Below, one piece after another: positions 24,311 through 37,077 of a stretch of 64,000 nucleotides of DNA. Position numbers and translations under genes: made by a program. The DNA lies in the NCBI GenBank assembly GCA_022925895.1, contig JAKSYS010000151.1, positions 1-64,000 on the forward strand. Direction: 5' to 3'. The notes under the pieces are model-generated. The model was not told where the DNA came from, made no database searches, and saw only the letters and a list, made by a program, of their open reading frames with translations. This DNA is from Fragilaria crotonensis. Lineage: Eukaryota; Bacillariophyta; Fragilariophyceae; Fragilariales; Fragilariaceae. How positions within the stretch are numbered: the stretch's first letter is position 1; every line of letters begins with the position of its first letter.

Positions 24311-25319
24311 GGCTGGATGTTACGAGGAACAACAACGCGTGAATTTTTCGACTCAAGGGGACGTGACTGTAATGAGGGCAATGCACAACGGTCGACACTG
24401 CTAGAACACAACTCAATGATCGTGGATTGTTGTCACGTGGATCACGGACACAGACGATGAAGTTTGAGAGATTTGACAGCACGACTTGATCAGTTGAAGA
24501 TGGCCATCAGCCCGGCGGGCTTGTGGCTACAAAAATAGTATACAAGTCTTAATAAGTATAATTCGCCCTTTCCGGGATTCATGCATACAAATATACATAT
24601 CTGGAGAACATATGTCAGAATCCTATGGATTCCCAGAAGTCGCCTCAGCTGTACTGCACTGTCGAACGGTATGGCTGTGCAATAGTGTAACCACATAGCA
24701 ACTACGTATGGAGCATTCATGGCACTGTCGTATGTGTACTTCTACGAGTATGACGTAGTGACAGTAGCATAGTGGGCAAAAAACGTAGTGACTATGACGA
24801 TTTTAGAGTATCCGAGGAGTCCAACGGATTCCCGGATGGTTCACTAAAGCACTGGCCTGATTTTGTTGGGGACGGCGGGTGGGTTAGCAAAAAAAGTACA
24901 TCGGCAGATATCGCATCACCGATGTATTCAAATCGCTCATTTGCAAAACAAGTGAGTGATTTCCATCAGGGAACAAGTTGTTTGCCCTCGACCGCGCTGC
25001 GGTCGAATGTCCTAGGGCCGTCAGTATGTCATTTACGTAACGACGAATGTTAGATAGACACTTGGGTACAAGTACTGCAATAGAAGGGAGTAGCTTACTC
25101 GTCTACTGTTGCATTGGCTTAGTGTCTTATCTGCAATATTCCAAATTTGAGTGTGCTACGGCGCAACATTTACCGTGTACCGTACTCGTTCAGTGTACTA
25201 TCGTACTGTACACTGAACAGTATCCACAAAACAATAATAAACATCATCAACAACTCTGCATTTTATGCATCCCACGTTCCCGAGGTCCTCGCTGCGATGT
25301 GCCCTCGACCGAGGTCAGA
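24311..25319. other. Intergenic, with a perfect 11-bp stem-loop
   Basis: No gene is recognisable. GTTCAGTGTAC (25188-25198) pairs perfectly with 25208-25218 across a 9-base loop, about 100 bp before the likely start of the Atg22-like gene. It may lie in that gene's promoter or 5' leader. Confidence 0.5.
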
Positions 25320-26830
25320 ATGAGACAATCAGCGGTTGACAACCAAGGTGTTGGTTCCATGCCTGATAGTGATCTCATTGATGATCGAAGTGTCATAGGA
25401 CTGGATGACCAGACGAGGTACGAGTCGCTTGAGCTACCGTTGATATTCCAGCTCCGTTGGGTCCCTCCCTGCCTTCGTTACGACCACGGTCCCGTTGAAG
25501 CGACTGGTTTGACCCTGGACGCGTATGCCCGTGCTTACATTCTCATGTCATCAATATTCCTCGGCCCGGCGCTCTTGCAACTTGCAACGGATGCAGCTGG
25601 ATGCGAATCAGAACTAAATTGCGACGCTCGTATCTATGGTATGAAGCCGAGTTCTGTTTTGAGCAACATTGCTGTCATTTCAGGACTAGCGGCGTCCTTG
25701 TCCATGCCAATCTTCGGTGCTGTCGTTGACCATACGTCCTATCGACAACAAGTGGGAAAATACAGTGCATACGCACTATCGACTGTCAAGTTGGTGGAAG
25801 CCATAGTTTCGTCGTCAACATGGTTCTTTGTTGCGTGGCTGCAGGTTCTATCAGGTTTGCTGTTTTACATTCACATTGTTGCGACGTATGCGTACACCTG
25901 CGAGCTCACCAGGGATACAGCTGAGCAAACAAAGTACAACACCTATTTCTTTGTAGTACTCTACGCATCCACTCTCATATACATGGCAAGATTTTGACAC
26001 TATCCTACGTCTTCAACCAGGACGATGTCGGAACGGCAAGGATATCACAAGTCATTACGGGGCTGACATCAGGATTCATGTTCTTCTTCGCCTGGCGCTT
26101 CTTTGGACACCGACCACCGTCCTCGACTCTCCCTCCGGGTCAAACGCTTGGGACTGTTGGTTTCCAAAAAGTTTGGAAGACGAGTGGAACGATTCATCGC
26201 ACCATGCCTGCACTGAAACGCCTCATGGGATCTGTCCTCTTTGCAGAGTCGGCCATGAATGCCATCATAACAATTGCGACGACGTACATGAGCACATTCC
26301 TAGATATGACATCCTCTGAAATTGGTTTTGTTTTTTTGGTGGTACTGGTCATGGGGATTCCTGGCGCTAAATTGGGAGAATGGCTGGCATTTCGGATAGA
26401 TCCCTTGGTCAGCGCGAAGTTGTGTATTCTTGGGTTTTTCCTAAGCACCAGTGCGGCTGCCGTTGTATTGACAGGCCCTGAAAGCAAGCAATATGCTATA
26501 ATCTTCGGCATGCTATGGGGTATTTGCATGGGCTGGCTTCATCCGATGCACACCGTCCTGTTCATTGGCCTGACTCCAGACGATGCACGCACCGAATTCA
26601 TGGGGATCTATATTTTCTGTCAGCAAGTTCTTTCATGGCTGCCACCGCTGTTGTTCACAATTTTGAATGAATTTGGAGCGAGCATGAGTATCGGGCTTGC
26701 CTCGCTGGACATCTTCTTTATCATTGGCCTTCTCAGCCTGCAATCAATTGGTCGCTACGATCAGCTCGCAACCACAGCTCCGGCGGTTGTCGCTAGTTCG
26801 CCGCGCGTCGAATTGCCTGTGGTAAGCTAG
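25320..26830 (+). CDS. Atg22/UMF1-like major facilitator transporter (one apparent frameshift)
   Basis: A multi-pass membrane protein of about 500 residues in the major facilitator superfamily. The region starting YARAYILMSSIFLGPALLQL, then MKPSSVLSNIAVISGLAAS and GAVVDHTSYRQQVGKY (a loop-2-like motif), resembles the Atg22/UMF1 family, whose yeast member exports amino acids from the vacuole. The second half has further hydrophobic segments (VFLVVLVMGIPGAKLGEW, MLWGICMGWLHPMHTVLFIG). The frame changes once, at TTTT near 25990-25996. One more T would restore MARFLTLSYVF across a membrane segment, so I read this as a missing base in a T run. The start at 25320 is preferred over upstream codons, which read through GTAC-rich non-coding DNA. 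Its 3' end faces WDR83. The substrate is unknown, and another MFS subfamily is possible. Confidence 0.7.
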
Positions 26831-27358
26831 ACCATTGTTAATCTGGATTGACGAAGTATTTCTCGCGGTTATAGCGCAGCTCTAAAGTCGCTGATTTTGC
26901 GCAGTGCATGCGCCGTCTTGTGAAATGGCCCTGGGTCAACGGCGATGTACGCCACTAATTGCAGACGGGTTGACACTTGCCATGTCCTGCGGCTGCTTCA
27001 CTCCCGACTGTGCTGGTCATGTTTCTATACAACTAAAAGTGCCGTTGTGAAGAACTAGACAACTTCGACGCTCAAGGAATGGAGCGTTGGTCGCTATGAC
27101 GCCATCGACCGTGGTGGTGTGTTGGTCAGCAGCCTTTGTGGCTTTGCCGGAATGGTGTTCAATCGTTGACACTGTTGACTGGGTCGTGGAAATAAAGTTT
27201 CAATGGGCTTCAATATGACGAGATGATTACAACACTTCTACACACGAGAAGCACTTCCCCCAAGCGAAACAAAAATCAACACCCGCCGCGCCGGTTAAAA
27301 CCATGCGAGAAAAACAAAATTGTGTAGGGGTTGACTTTTTTGACTAGGCGTTGTGCTA
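26831..27358. other. Intergenic between convergent genes
   Basis: A 528-bp spacer between the 3' ends of the Atg22-like gene and WDR83. It must hold both 3' ends. No gene or clear repeat was seen. Confidence 0.6.
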
Positions 27359-28489
27359 CTAATCTCGAGACACTTGCGACCTGTCGTTGGTCCACACTAG
27401 GGGTATTTCACCATGGGTGGCAGTCACGATACAGTTTTCGTGTGCAGCAACTGCACAGGTCATTCCGCCGGAAGCTTCCGGTTGTAACTCTTGCACCACT
27501 TTTGAAGTCACCAAGTCGTACAGGACTGCTCTGGCACCAATCTCTGATCCAGTCACAACGGATGAAGACGTAATGGCACATGCAACTGCGTACTGCTCTG
27601 TGGTATGGGCGCCATGGTAAGTATTGAGCAGTTCGCCCAAAGGCTTGTCCAAAAGACGCATACAACTATCCAAGCAAGATACTACCAGGCAGTCGTCTGC
27701 AATTGCCATGCTCACAATTGGCGAGCCAACGTCGCAGCATGTAATGGATCCCTTTCGAGCATCATAATGTCGGACTTGACCATCGATCGATGCAGTATAA
27801 AAGCAATGTTCACCGTCGAACGCGACTGCCGAAACAGAATCCTTGGCTTCCGAGCAAGTTTGAATTGGAGTCTGACGAGAAGTGTTTCGAGCATCCCAAA
27901 GTTTGACAGTTCCATCGTATGAGGCTGTTAGGTAAATTGCGTCTCGCTTGATATCGACGGCATTGATGCGTCCATCATGTCCGTTCGGTACTCGAAACAA
28001 TGTCTTTGCAGTCACCATGTCAGTGACAACGAATGTTTTGTTGGAGGCGGATAAAAGGACAGTGTCTTGACTTGCAATGGCAGAGACGGGATGTATGTGA
28101 CCATCTCGATACACCTGTATGGACAATGCTTCTGACTTAACATCCAACCGTAGAGGATTCCACAAACGTACTGTCCGATCAACCCCTCCTGTTAAGCAAT
28201 ATTTTTTGGCATCGACTAGAAGTTGACGAAAAAAAGTGTGAGGCGATCGAATGAATTGGTGGAAAATTTCAAAAGGTTGAATTTAGAGAACTCTCAGGTC
28301 AAAGTGAAAGAATATATTGATAGTGTCATCCAATGTGAATCAGTCCAAGCGCGAGATCACAGTTGTCATCCTCGAGTTTTGCCAACAACTGTCATCGAAA
28401 ACGACAAACGTACCAGTGAAACACACAGCCTGGATAGGACCGTCATGGCCAACGAGCTTTCCGACTCGCTCGTACGGCTGTGGGGGCAT
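27359..28489 (-). CDS. WDR83: WDR83/MORG1-like WD40 protein, two exons
   Basis: Exon 1 is 28414-28489 and exon 2 is 27359-28215, with a 198-bp intron (GTACGT donor, CTTCTAG acceptor). The join splits a valine codon and keeps the frame, giving 310 residues; human WDR83 has 315. The spliced start MPPQPYERVGKLVGHDG leads into KKYCLTGGVDRTVRLWNPLR, the first WD repeat of the family. Later segments that identify it are LTASYDGTVKLWDAR, FYTASIDGQVRHYD and VVSCLDSCMRLLDKPLGELL. In animals this seven-bladed propeller scaffolds MAP-kinase modules and is found in the spliceosomal C complex; the spliceosomal role is more likely to be ancestral. Its start lies 350 bp from the divergent PNUTS-like gene, so they may share a promoter. 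Confidence 0.9.
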
Positions 28490-28838
28490 CTTCAGCTACG
28501 GCATATTCATATCTGATATCGTCGTTGAGGATTGGTTCCGAATGAGAACAAATTCATGGAGTGACCTCAAAACCAATTACATTCACGCCGACGCTGTTCC
28601 TTAAATTATCACGGAGAGTGATGAGATGGGACAGTTTCGTAGACACAAGTATTCGAGTAACAAGTAACCCTCTTGAAGATTTATTGAGATTGTAACGGTA
28701 GCACATAGGACTACAGTAAACTCGTACTTTCATGTCGTACCGGTAGAGTACAAGACGGGTACTACATGGTACCAGTGGTGATACTTCATACTGGTACTTC
28801 ATACTCGAAGTACAGTGTACAGTGAAGCAGCCTATAAT
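28490..28838. promoter_or_regulatory. Divergent intergenic region, WDR83 / PNUTS-like
   Basis: About 350 bp between the two start codons must hold both promoters. The half nearest the PNUTS-like gene is dense in GTAC words (TACCGG, GGTACTACATGGTACC, CTGGTACTTC, AGTACAGTGTACAGT). No TATA-type or other named motif is clear. Confidence 0.5.
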
Positions 28839-30131
28839 ATGATGAAGTGGTCCCCAAAGCCGACATGCCCTTTCATCATGACGTCCGACAACCATGATCC
28901 TCCGTTCCATGTCCTGATGGCCACGAGCCAAGCAACGCGCCCTGAGGTGAAGGATAGACGGATAGCAAACGACTATCTCGCTCGACGAGCAGCCGCAATC
29001 AATTCGCCGCAGACTGACGTATGGTCAGTTGCCTTGCCAATTGAACGGGCCTTGGCGGAATGTTGTGAATTGGATGGTGATGAATCGCTACATGTTGTAG
29101 TAGAGGGTGCCTTAATGCTCAAGAAAGTTATTCCATTTGTTGAGCTTATGGCCAAATATTGCTACAAGGCGACCACACGAGTTCTTGTCATCGCGATTCT
29201 GGAACGAACTCTAGAACAAGATCACTTGAATCGCCTAGAAGACGATGCCGGCGATGAGTCCAAGAAAATTAGACCCAACTGCTTTAGTCGCTTTCTTGCG
29301 GCTGGCGGTCTCAAAATTCTAAATCAGTGGCTCCTAGAAGCGATGACACCCACTCTTGTCAGTGGCAAACAACAGCCTCAACAGCCTGCGGCGAAGAAGC
29401 TCAAGAGCTCAGCGATTCCAACTAATTCGGAAGAACTTGTACCTTCAACCCATGGTCCACTACTGATACCTCTTCTTGAAATCCTTGAACGCATGCCGAT
29501 GGATAAAGCTCTCGTCACTTCTACAAAGATCAACAAGACAATACGTAAACTCGAAAAACAAATTGCCGAATTACCAAAGAAATCTACTGACCCTCATGCC
29601 GGTGGTTACGTAACAGAAGATGTTCTCAATGCCATTGAAACCTTGAAGGATTCTTGGAGAACAGAAAGACTGCAGAGTGAGGGACCCACCAAGGATCCAT
29701 TTCGTAAATTGCAGCAAACCATGATGGAACGATTACAGATCCTGAACGAGTACGACGCTGGCCGCATCGACAAGCCAGATTGGTTGGTGCGCTTTGAAAA
29801 CGTGGAAAAATTGGCAAAGGACAGAAAGGAACTTTCAAAGATGACGCCAGAGGAACGGCAACGTCAGCGAGCTCTTCTGGATATTCAGCGTAAGCGAGAG
29901 GAGAGCGACAGGAAACTTGAAGAACTACGCGCCAAGAAACAAATGACAAGTTCCCAAGTGCAAAAACCCAAGAAAAGTGTGACCTGGAAAGATGGAAAGG
30001 ATGCTGGAAAAGGGCCGCAAATGGAGGACATTTTCGTCTATCCCCCTGAATTCGATGCGAATAACCAGCAACTTGCAGCAGAGTCAGAGCTCCAGGGCTT
30101 TAGTGATGACGACGAAGACATGTGGAACTGA
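28839..30131 (+). CDS. PNUTS-like PP1 regulatory subunit with TFIIS N-terminal (LW) domain
   Basis: A single-exon nuclear protein of about 430 residues. The middle part (about 145-240) has the helical TFIIS N-terminal domain: FLAAGGLKILNQWL, then LLIPLLEILERMPMDKALV and KINKTIRKLEK. A charged coiled stretch (about 330-370) is rich in Glu, Arg and Lys. KKSVTW at 378-383 is an RVxF-type PP1 docking site and matches the TVTW site known in animal PNUTS (PPP1R10), and MEDIFVYPPE after it resembles the PNUTS sequence following that site. The protein ends in an acidic FSDDDEDMWN. Known PNUTS targets PP1 to chromatin and to RNA polymerase II termination complexes. The zinc finger and RGG tail of animal PNUTS are missing, so this is a shorter form. 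The start could be 28839 or 28878. An IWS1 homologue is less likely because of the PP1 motif. Confidence 0.75.
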   Translation: MMKWSPKPTCPFIMTSDNHDPPFHVLMATSQATRPEVKDRRIANDYLARRAAAINSPQTDVWSVALPIERALAECCELDGDESLHVVVEGALMLKKVIPFVELMAKYCYKATTRVLVIAILERTLEQDHLNRLEDDAGDESKKIRPNCFSRFLAAGGLKILNQWLLEAMTPTLVSGKQQPQQPAAKKLKSSAIPTNSEELVPSTHGPLLIPLLEILERMPMDKALVTSTKINKTIRKLEKQIAELPKKSTDPHAGGYVTEDVLNAIETLKDSWRTERLQSEGPTKDPFRKLQQTMMERLQILNEYDAGRIDKPDWLVRFENVEKLAKDRKELSKMTPEERQRQRALLDIQRKREESDRKLEELRAKKQMTSSQVQKPKKSVTWKDGKDAGKGPQMEDIFVYPPEFDANNQQLAAESELQGFSDDDEDMWN

Positions 30132-30791
30132 GCGTTTTGTGAGCCGGTATCCTCGCCTAGTCCCTTTGCAAGCTTATCTGTTGTTCCACCGCGCCACACT
30201 TCTCCGTTTTCTGGGCAGTATGCTGCTTGATCTCAAGAGAAGGTCGCCGAGCACCTCTGACAGACATGTTCGGCTGGCTCATAGGGATTGGGCCTTAGCC
30301 TACTTTCTGGACAGTGTGCTGCTATTGAAGCGTTGGGGAGGAATGGCAGATGATTTCGGCAGAGGGTCGGGAAGCACCTCTGTCACACGTGTTCTGGTGT
30401 CCGCCATTTCGAATGGCACACAGAGATTTTGGCATTCTTGATGGGGCGGACGACCATGGTCTTGGCTCCGAGATATCCTTCCTTTGTTTGGATAAAGTGT
30501 TGAAAACTGGCCGATGCTTTGTTCTGAGTTCAAAATTGAAACTTGAATTCTACCCTCCTAGATAGCAAGTTGAAAATGTTAATGGGATTTCATGGTCTGC
30601 AGTGGTGCAGTGTTAGCGAAGGAATGCACAACGAATAGCAAAGAATAAAGGAGAATTAATGCCTTCAGGACAAATGATAAGACAGTTTGGAGTTTGGAGA
30701 GGAATAGGACATTTCTAAACGAGGTCGTTGTGAAGTAGGGTACGATGTACTGTGGGAGACGGCAGTCAAAAGGTCTGCCTGCGTGTAATAG
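30132..30791. repeat. Intergenic with a diverged direct duplication
   Basis: No gene. Two stretches, about 30206-30285 and 30302-30405, are diverged copies: both contain CTGG(A/G)CAGT(G/A)TGCTGCT followed some 40-70 bases later by AGCACCTCTG(T/A)CA. The remainder up to the LTR shows nothing recognisable. Confidence 0.4.
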
Positions 30792-30984
30792 TGTTAATAT
30801 CGCATGGTATACCATGGAGTGTGGTGTATACCGTACGGATGAATGACAGTACTACATACAACGGTAGATGGTGCCATACTCTGATGAAGACCTCGGACAT
30901 CACAATTTTCCACTGATCAACTAGATTAATACATAGATAGTTCTGAAATGCTTATCTATCGTTTACGATCACGGAATCTTATCA
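30792..30984 (+). repeat. 5' LTR of the 30.8-37.3 kb copia element
   Basis: 193 bp, starting TGTTAATATCGC and ending GGAATCTTATCA. It differs from the 3' copy at one site (TGAAATGC here, TGACATGC there). GTAC-type words occur inside it as well (GTATACC, CAGTACTAC). Confidence 0.95.
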
Positions 30985-33900
30985 GTTTATCAGACCCAAC
31001 GGCTCAAGGATAAGAATGGCGCCATCCGGGCTATATCATAGGAGAAAATTGCCCGATCACTTCATCATGGTCAAGGGAGACCACATTGTATGATGGGGAT
31101 GATTTTGAGCAGGATAGTCGGGGTTTTGACTCATACGAATCAAATACAGAAGATTGAATATAGACAAATTGGAGCGTCACGGAGCAGAAGTTGGATTCAA
31201 CGGCCCATGATGCCCCGATCTCCTAAATAAAAAATGGCAAGTCATAATGAAACTGTCCGTTATTCCGTTTTACCCGTGAGAGCTTCGACACGAAATCACT
31301 CACTTTACGCTCGAGTGTTATACTACACCGCGATTTCAGCTAAGCAGCACCTACCTCAACCATGGATCAAGCTCTCCAACGATGCGGTTTCAACGCAGCC
31401 ACAGTCCGGTATTTGATTGCTCAAGGGTTTGCCTCCCCGAATGATCTGAGACTCGCCTCCGAGTCAGATCTTGACCTAATCGCCAGGTCAATCGACCGAA
31501 CTCCACCTCGTGGGGCCGGCAACGTGACGATGCCGTTCATCGCCCTCAAGAACCTGAAGGGTTTTCGATTTTGGGCAGATGAGCGTAGACGTACAGGTTT
31601 CGAAGCAGACGCCGAGAGCTTTACCGAGGACATAGTAACTGAATTCACGGTTCGATGCCAAGAATATCAGGAACAAAAAGAGGCAGCGAGAGACGAAGAC
31701 GCATCAAAGCCAGATGGCTTGAAAAAGTTGGTTAATTGGGCGCTCTGGAACGAATCCTTTCAGAACTACCTCCGACAGATTCTTAGCGCCGCAAAGATCC
31801 CGCTCATCTATTTGACTAGAGACGATAGAGAAGCGCCTGGGGCCGTTCTCGACCCGGCGGACTTCGGAAGTCACACCGAATACCTTATTGAAGCAACGGT
31901 CCTCGAAGGGAGACACTACGAGCTAGACAACCCGCGATTTTATCGCGAATTGAAGTCGTTCGTCGTAAATGGTGAAGGTTGGTCGTACATCAAGAAGTTT
32001 GAAAGGTCCCAAGATGGGAGGAGCGCATACTTGGCTCTGAAAACGCAGTGCGAGGGCACAGCATCTAAAATTACGCGCAAGAATAAGGCTTACGCATCGA
32101 TTGCGAATGCCACATATTCTGGATCGCGACGCCAGTACAAGTTCCAGGATTACATCAACGCCCATCAAACCGCTCACAACGAGATTCTCGACTGCGACCC
32201 AACCGAGGCAATCCCCGAATCGAAGAAAGTTGCAGATTTCTTGAAGGGTATAACAGATCCCAAGTTGGAATCGGCAGTGTCAGTGGTACTGGGCGACCCA
32301 AGGATGTTAAACGACTTCCAAACGTGTCAACAGTACTTATCGACTACCGTCGAAAACAGGGCAACCCTTGAAAAGAGTAAGGAACGAAACATTTCAGGTG
32401 TTAAGAGCAGCGACAAGTCGGACAAGAAAACAAAAGGAGATAAATTACCGAAAGGATTTAAACTAGAGAATAAATGGTATCCGCCGAGAATCTTCCGCCT
32501 TTTGAGTCAAGATCAGAAAGATCAACTCAAGGAATGGAGTGAGAAGAAAGGCAAGAGGTCGGTGGCAGCGCTGAAGAAACAGATAAAGGATGAGCTCAAG
32601 AATGAGATGAAGAAGAAAGGAGGAGAAGAGAAGGATAGCGACGAAGCTGAGTCGAGTGCAGATGACGCGGCCGGCAAAGAGTTCGGTCGCGGTGCACACA
32701 AGAAGAAGCAGAAGAAGGAATGACTCGTACCGTCCACTGTCGCAATGGTTTCGCGGTCGGTGTATTCCATCAACTACGATGCAATACGAGGTGATGGTCA
32801 TCGATTGGGCCGGTGCGAGATGGACTCTCACGCCGACACCTGCGTGGCCGGCAGTAATTGCGTTATTTTGGAATACACCGGACGGACGGCAGAGGTCGAA
32901 CCTTACTCTCCCGACTACCCCTCGAAACAGGTACCTATTGCGACAGTTGCGACAGCCTACGATTGCCCGACTTCCGGTGCTACGTATGTGTTAATCATAA
33001 ACGAAGCTCTTTATTTTGGAGACTCGCTTTCATTTTCGCTTCTCTCCCCCAATCAACTCCGTGATAACGATGTGCTTGTCGACGAACGCCATCGACAGCA
33101 CGCACGGGATTCGATCTTCGGCATTCATATTCCCTGTGTACCTCTCAAGATACCTTTTACGCTCGACGGTGTCGTCGCTGGCTTCGACTCGCGACCCCCT
33201 ACTCAAGACGAACTCGACGATACGAGCCTACATGTTGAAATCACTTCTGACATCGAATGGATTCCTAGTACCTTCGCCCTCTCGCTCGCGGAGGAGGAAG
33301 ATACAAATTCCGACGACGACGAACGAATGATCTCTACATTGCAAGCTCGGCGCACGAAGGTTCTAGCTTCGAAATCAGCCAAACATAAAATCAAGTGTTG
33401 TTTACAAGTTCTGGCTGCGACACAATTTCCCTTTGAGATGCAGATAGCCAACGAAGTCAACGCCATAGACCACATTGATCCGATCCTGAGAAGGGTCGCG
33501 GCCTTGGCAACGGTGGAGCAAAACTCGGAGGAGGTGATAACCGTTGCGGCAATAAGAACCGGGGATGTAACTTCCAATGTGACCCCAGAGAACGTCGCGC
33601 GGCGATGGATGGTTGGAATCGAGACAGCAAGGACGTCATTGAAAGTGACGACCCAGAAAGGTGTCAGGTCGATCCCCAATCCTGCAACGCGGCGGTTCAA
33701 AACTCAGATGACGCACCTGCGATATCCGAGACTGAAGGGGATGTTTTACGCTGACATCATGGAGCCAAAGATAAAGTCGGTTGATTCGCAACGATACGCC
33801 CACATAATTGGAAATGGGCGCGGCTTTTCGAAGGCATACCCGATGGAACGAAAGAATGAATCGATTTATGCGTTAGACGATTTCGTCAAGAAGGTCGGTA

Positions 33901-36900
33901 TACCAGAGACATTGCTTTGCGACAACGATTCGACAATGGAAGGGTGGGGCGAATGGAAGAAGCGGATTAGGAAGTATTCCATTGAGCCGAAGTACACTGA
34001 GCCATACTCACCGTTCCAGAACAAAGCAGAGATCGACATCCGAGAGTTGAAAAGAATGATACGGCGATTCCAAGACAAGACGAAGTCTCCGCGACGACTC
34101 TGGAACTATTTGGTGAATCTATGCACCAATATAAGGTCCTTTATCGCGGGGACTCATCCAGACCTACACGGGAGATGCGCCTTTGAGCAGGTGCACGGGT
34201 GGACCCCAGACATTTCACTCTATGTTATGCATGGATGGTACGAAGTCGTGGCCTTCCTAGACAGTGACAACGAGCGAAAATTGGCATGCTGGCTTGGACC
34301 AGCTGAGGACTATGGCGGCGGGGATGCTGTGTTCCTGTTGCCAAAATCCGCGAGGCCAATTGTACGGAGTACCGTCTGGGCACTTACTCCGAACGAACGT
34401 GCAGATCGTAAGGATGAAATTGACGACTTGTTGAGATCGATCGACGAGAAGATTGGGGACAACAGGACAAACGAAGAAGTGGCTGGAGAGCTCGGTAATG
34501 ATCAACTCCCACGAATCGACATCTTCGGAGGTTGGAATGACGCAGAGGTTGATGAGGCGGAAGAGAACGCACTCAACCGATCAGATGCCGACGAATACAC
34601 TCCCGAAGCATTCGACAAGTACTTGACGGCGGAGATTGTGACCGACCGCGGAGGTGAACTTCTCCGCGGCACTGTGAAGAGCCGAAAACGAGACAGTGAC
34701 GGAAAGCCAATTGGATCGTCGAACCCGAACCCACTATTGGATACTCGAGAATATTTGGTATGTTTCGAGGATGGGACGGAGGAGACGTACACCGCTAATT
34801 TAATAGCTGAGTGCTTATACTCGCTAATTGACGATCATGGCCGACGACTCCAAGTGATGAAGGAGATCATTGACCACAATAAGGGACGAAATGCGCTCAA
34901 CGAGGAGGACGCATATTACTCGACGAAGGCGGGTCCTAAGCCTAAAAGGACGACGCGAGGGTGGCGTCTCCTTGTCGAGTGGAACGACGGTTCAAGTTCG
35001 TGGGTACCACTGGCTGACCTAAAGGATTCGTATCCTGTTCAAGTCGCCGATTATGCGGTATTCAACAACTTGACGCAAGAGCCAGCCTTTCGCTGGTGGG
35101 TTCCTTTTGTTCTCAAAAAGAGAGAACGGATTTTGAAGAAGATCAAGTCCAAATATTGGTCCACGTCGCATAAGTACGGCCTGGAACTCCCGAAAAGTGT
35201 AGCGCAGGCATTGGAGATCGACAAGAAAACGGGGACGGACTTTTGGATGAAAGCAATTGAGAAGGAAATCCGCAACGTCTTTCCTGCATTCGAATTCATC
35301 GAAGGCGATGACACGAAGGTTCCACCCGGTTATGAGTTCGTCGACACATATTTCATCTTCGACATCAAAATGGACCTCACTCGTAAGGCCCGACTGGTGG
35401 CAAGAGGAAGTATGACCGAGGCGACGAAGGAGGAAACTTTCGCGTCGGTCGTTAGCAGGGACACAGTGAGACTCTTTTTTCTCTTGGCCGCTCTCAACGA
35501 TTTGGAGCTTTTGTCATGTGATATCCAGAATGCATATCTTGCCGCACCGAACAAGGAGAAGATTTGGACGGAATTCACCGACCAACTCGGACCCGAATAT
35601 AAAGGGAGAAGGGCAATTATTGCGAAGGCCCTTTACGGACTACGATCAAGCGGAAGATCTTTCCGCGATTTCTTGGCCTTGAACTTGAGAGAAATGGGTT
35701 TCGTATCATCTAAAGCTGACCCTGATCTATGGATGCGAGGAGCGGTTAAACCAAACGGGGACGCCATTTACGAGTATGTAATTTCTTACGTCGATGATCT
35801 CGTATTCCAAGGTGTTGACCCGAAGGCATTCATGGACTCATTAGGACAACGCTTCACACTGAAGCCCGGGAGTATCAAAGAGCCAGACACGTATTTAGGC
35901 GTCGACGTTAAGAGGTTTCGAATACCAAATAGCGACGACCCGGACAAGGTGAGATGGGCGTTCGAGTCAACCTCCTATGTAAAGAAGGCGATAGCCGACT
36001 TGGAGAAGGAACTCGAGGACGCAGACCTGAGGCTGTTACCTAATGCGAAGACGCCACTGGCAAGCGGATATCGACCAGAACTAGACCTTTCACCGGAATT
36101 AGGAAGTAGACAGTTGAATTATTATCAGGGATTGATCGGGATACTTCGATGGATTTGCGAGATTGGCAGAATCGATATTCTGATGCCTGTGTCTCTAATG
36201 TCGCGATACCTTGTATCAGCACGACAAGGGCATTTAGAACAAGTCTTCCACATCTTCGCCTATTTGAAACATCACCCGAGATCCACGATGGTGTTCGATG
36301 ATACGATTCCAACCTTCCGTGGAGAACGGTTTGTTAAATGCGACTGGTCTGAATTTTATCCAGAGGCAGCAGAAGCGATTCCAGGGAACATGCCGACACC
36401 GAGAGGTAAAGAGGTCGTGATGAGCTGTTTTGTGGATGCCGACCATGCCGGATGTAGGGAAACGAGGCGATCACATTCCGGAATCTTGATATTCGTAAAT
36501 CGGGCGCCAATCTTGTGGTTCTCCAAGAGGCAAAACACGGTGGAAGCATCCACGTACGGATCGGAGTTACTGGCAATGCGTTTATCCATTGAGATGATTG
36601 AGGGATTGAGGTATAAGCTCCGAATGATGGGGGTGCCATTGACAGAAGAATGCGCAGTCTTCTGCGATAACTCTGCTGTGGTCACCAATTCGAGACCAGA
36701 ATCAACTCTCAAGAAGAAACACGCCGCCATTAACTTTCATCGCGTTAGGGAAGCCATCGCTTCGGGGACAATCAAGGTCGCGAAGGAGAACACGCAAACG
36801 AATCTGGCAGACATATTGACAAAGCTGATGTCGGGCCCAAAGATGAAAGAACTGCTTGAGAATATTTTATGGTAACGGGGACATGTGACTCGGGGACGAC

Positions 36901-37077
36901 GAGACGAATCAAGGAGACTGTCCTCAACCAGTACATCGACGCCAGGTTGTGAGTTAAGGCGAAACGATGGAGCATACGTCTCAAGTATCATGTAGAACGG
37001 TTGCATCATGTGGAAGTGTGATTGAAGTATCCGATGGACGACTCAGTCAAAATCAGTTTGTACCGAGCCGCGGGGAC

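Noticed and set aside
25047-25319. N-terminal extension of the Atg22-like frame
   Set aside because: The extra 91 codons translate GTAC-rich intergenic DNA and a perfect stem-loop. The ATG at 25320 gives a normal family start.
32522-32773. Minus-strand Ser/Phe/Leu-rich frame as a membrane protein
   Set aside because: It is the antisense of the lysine-rich end of gag in the whole copia element.
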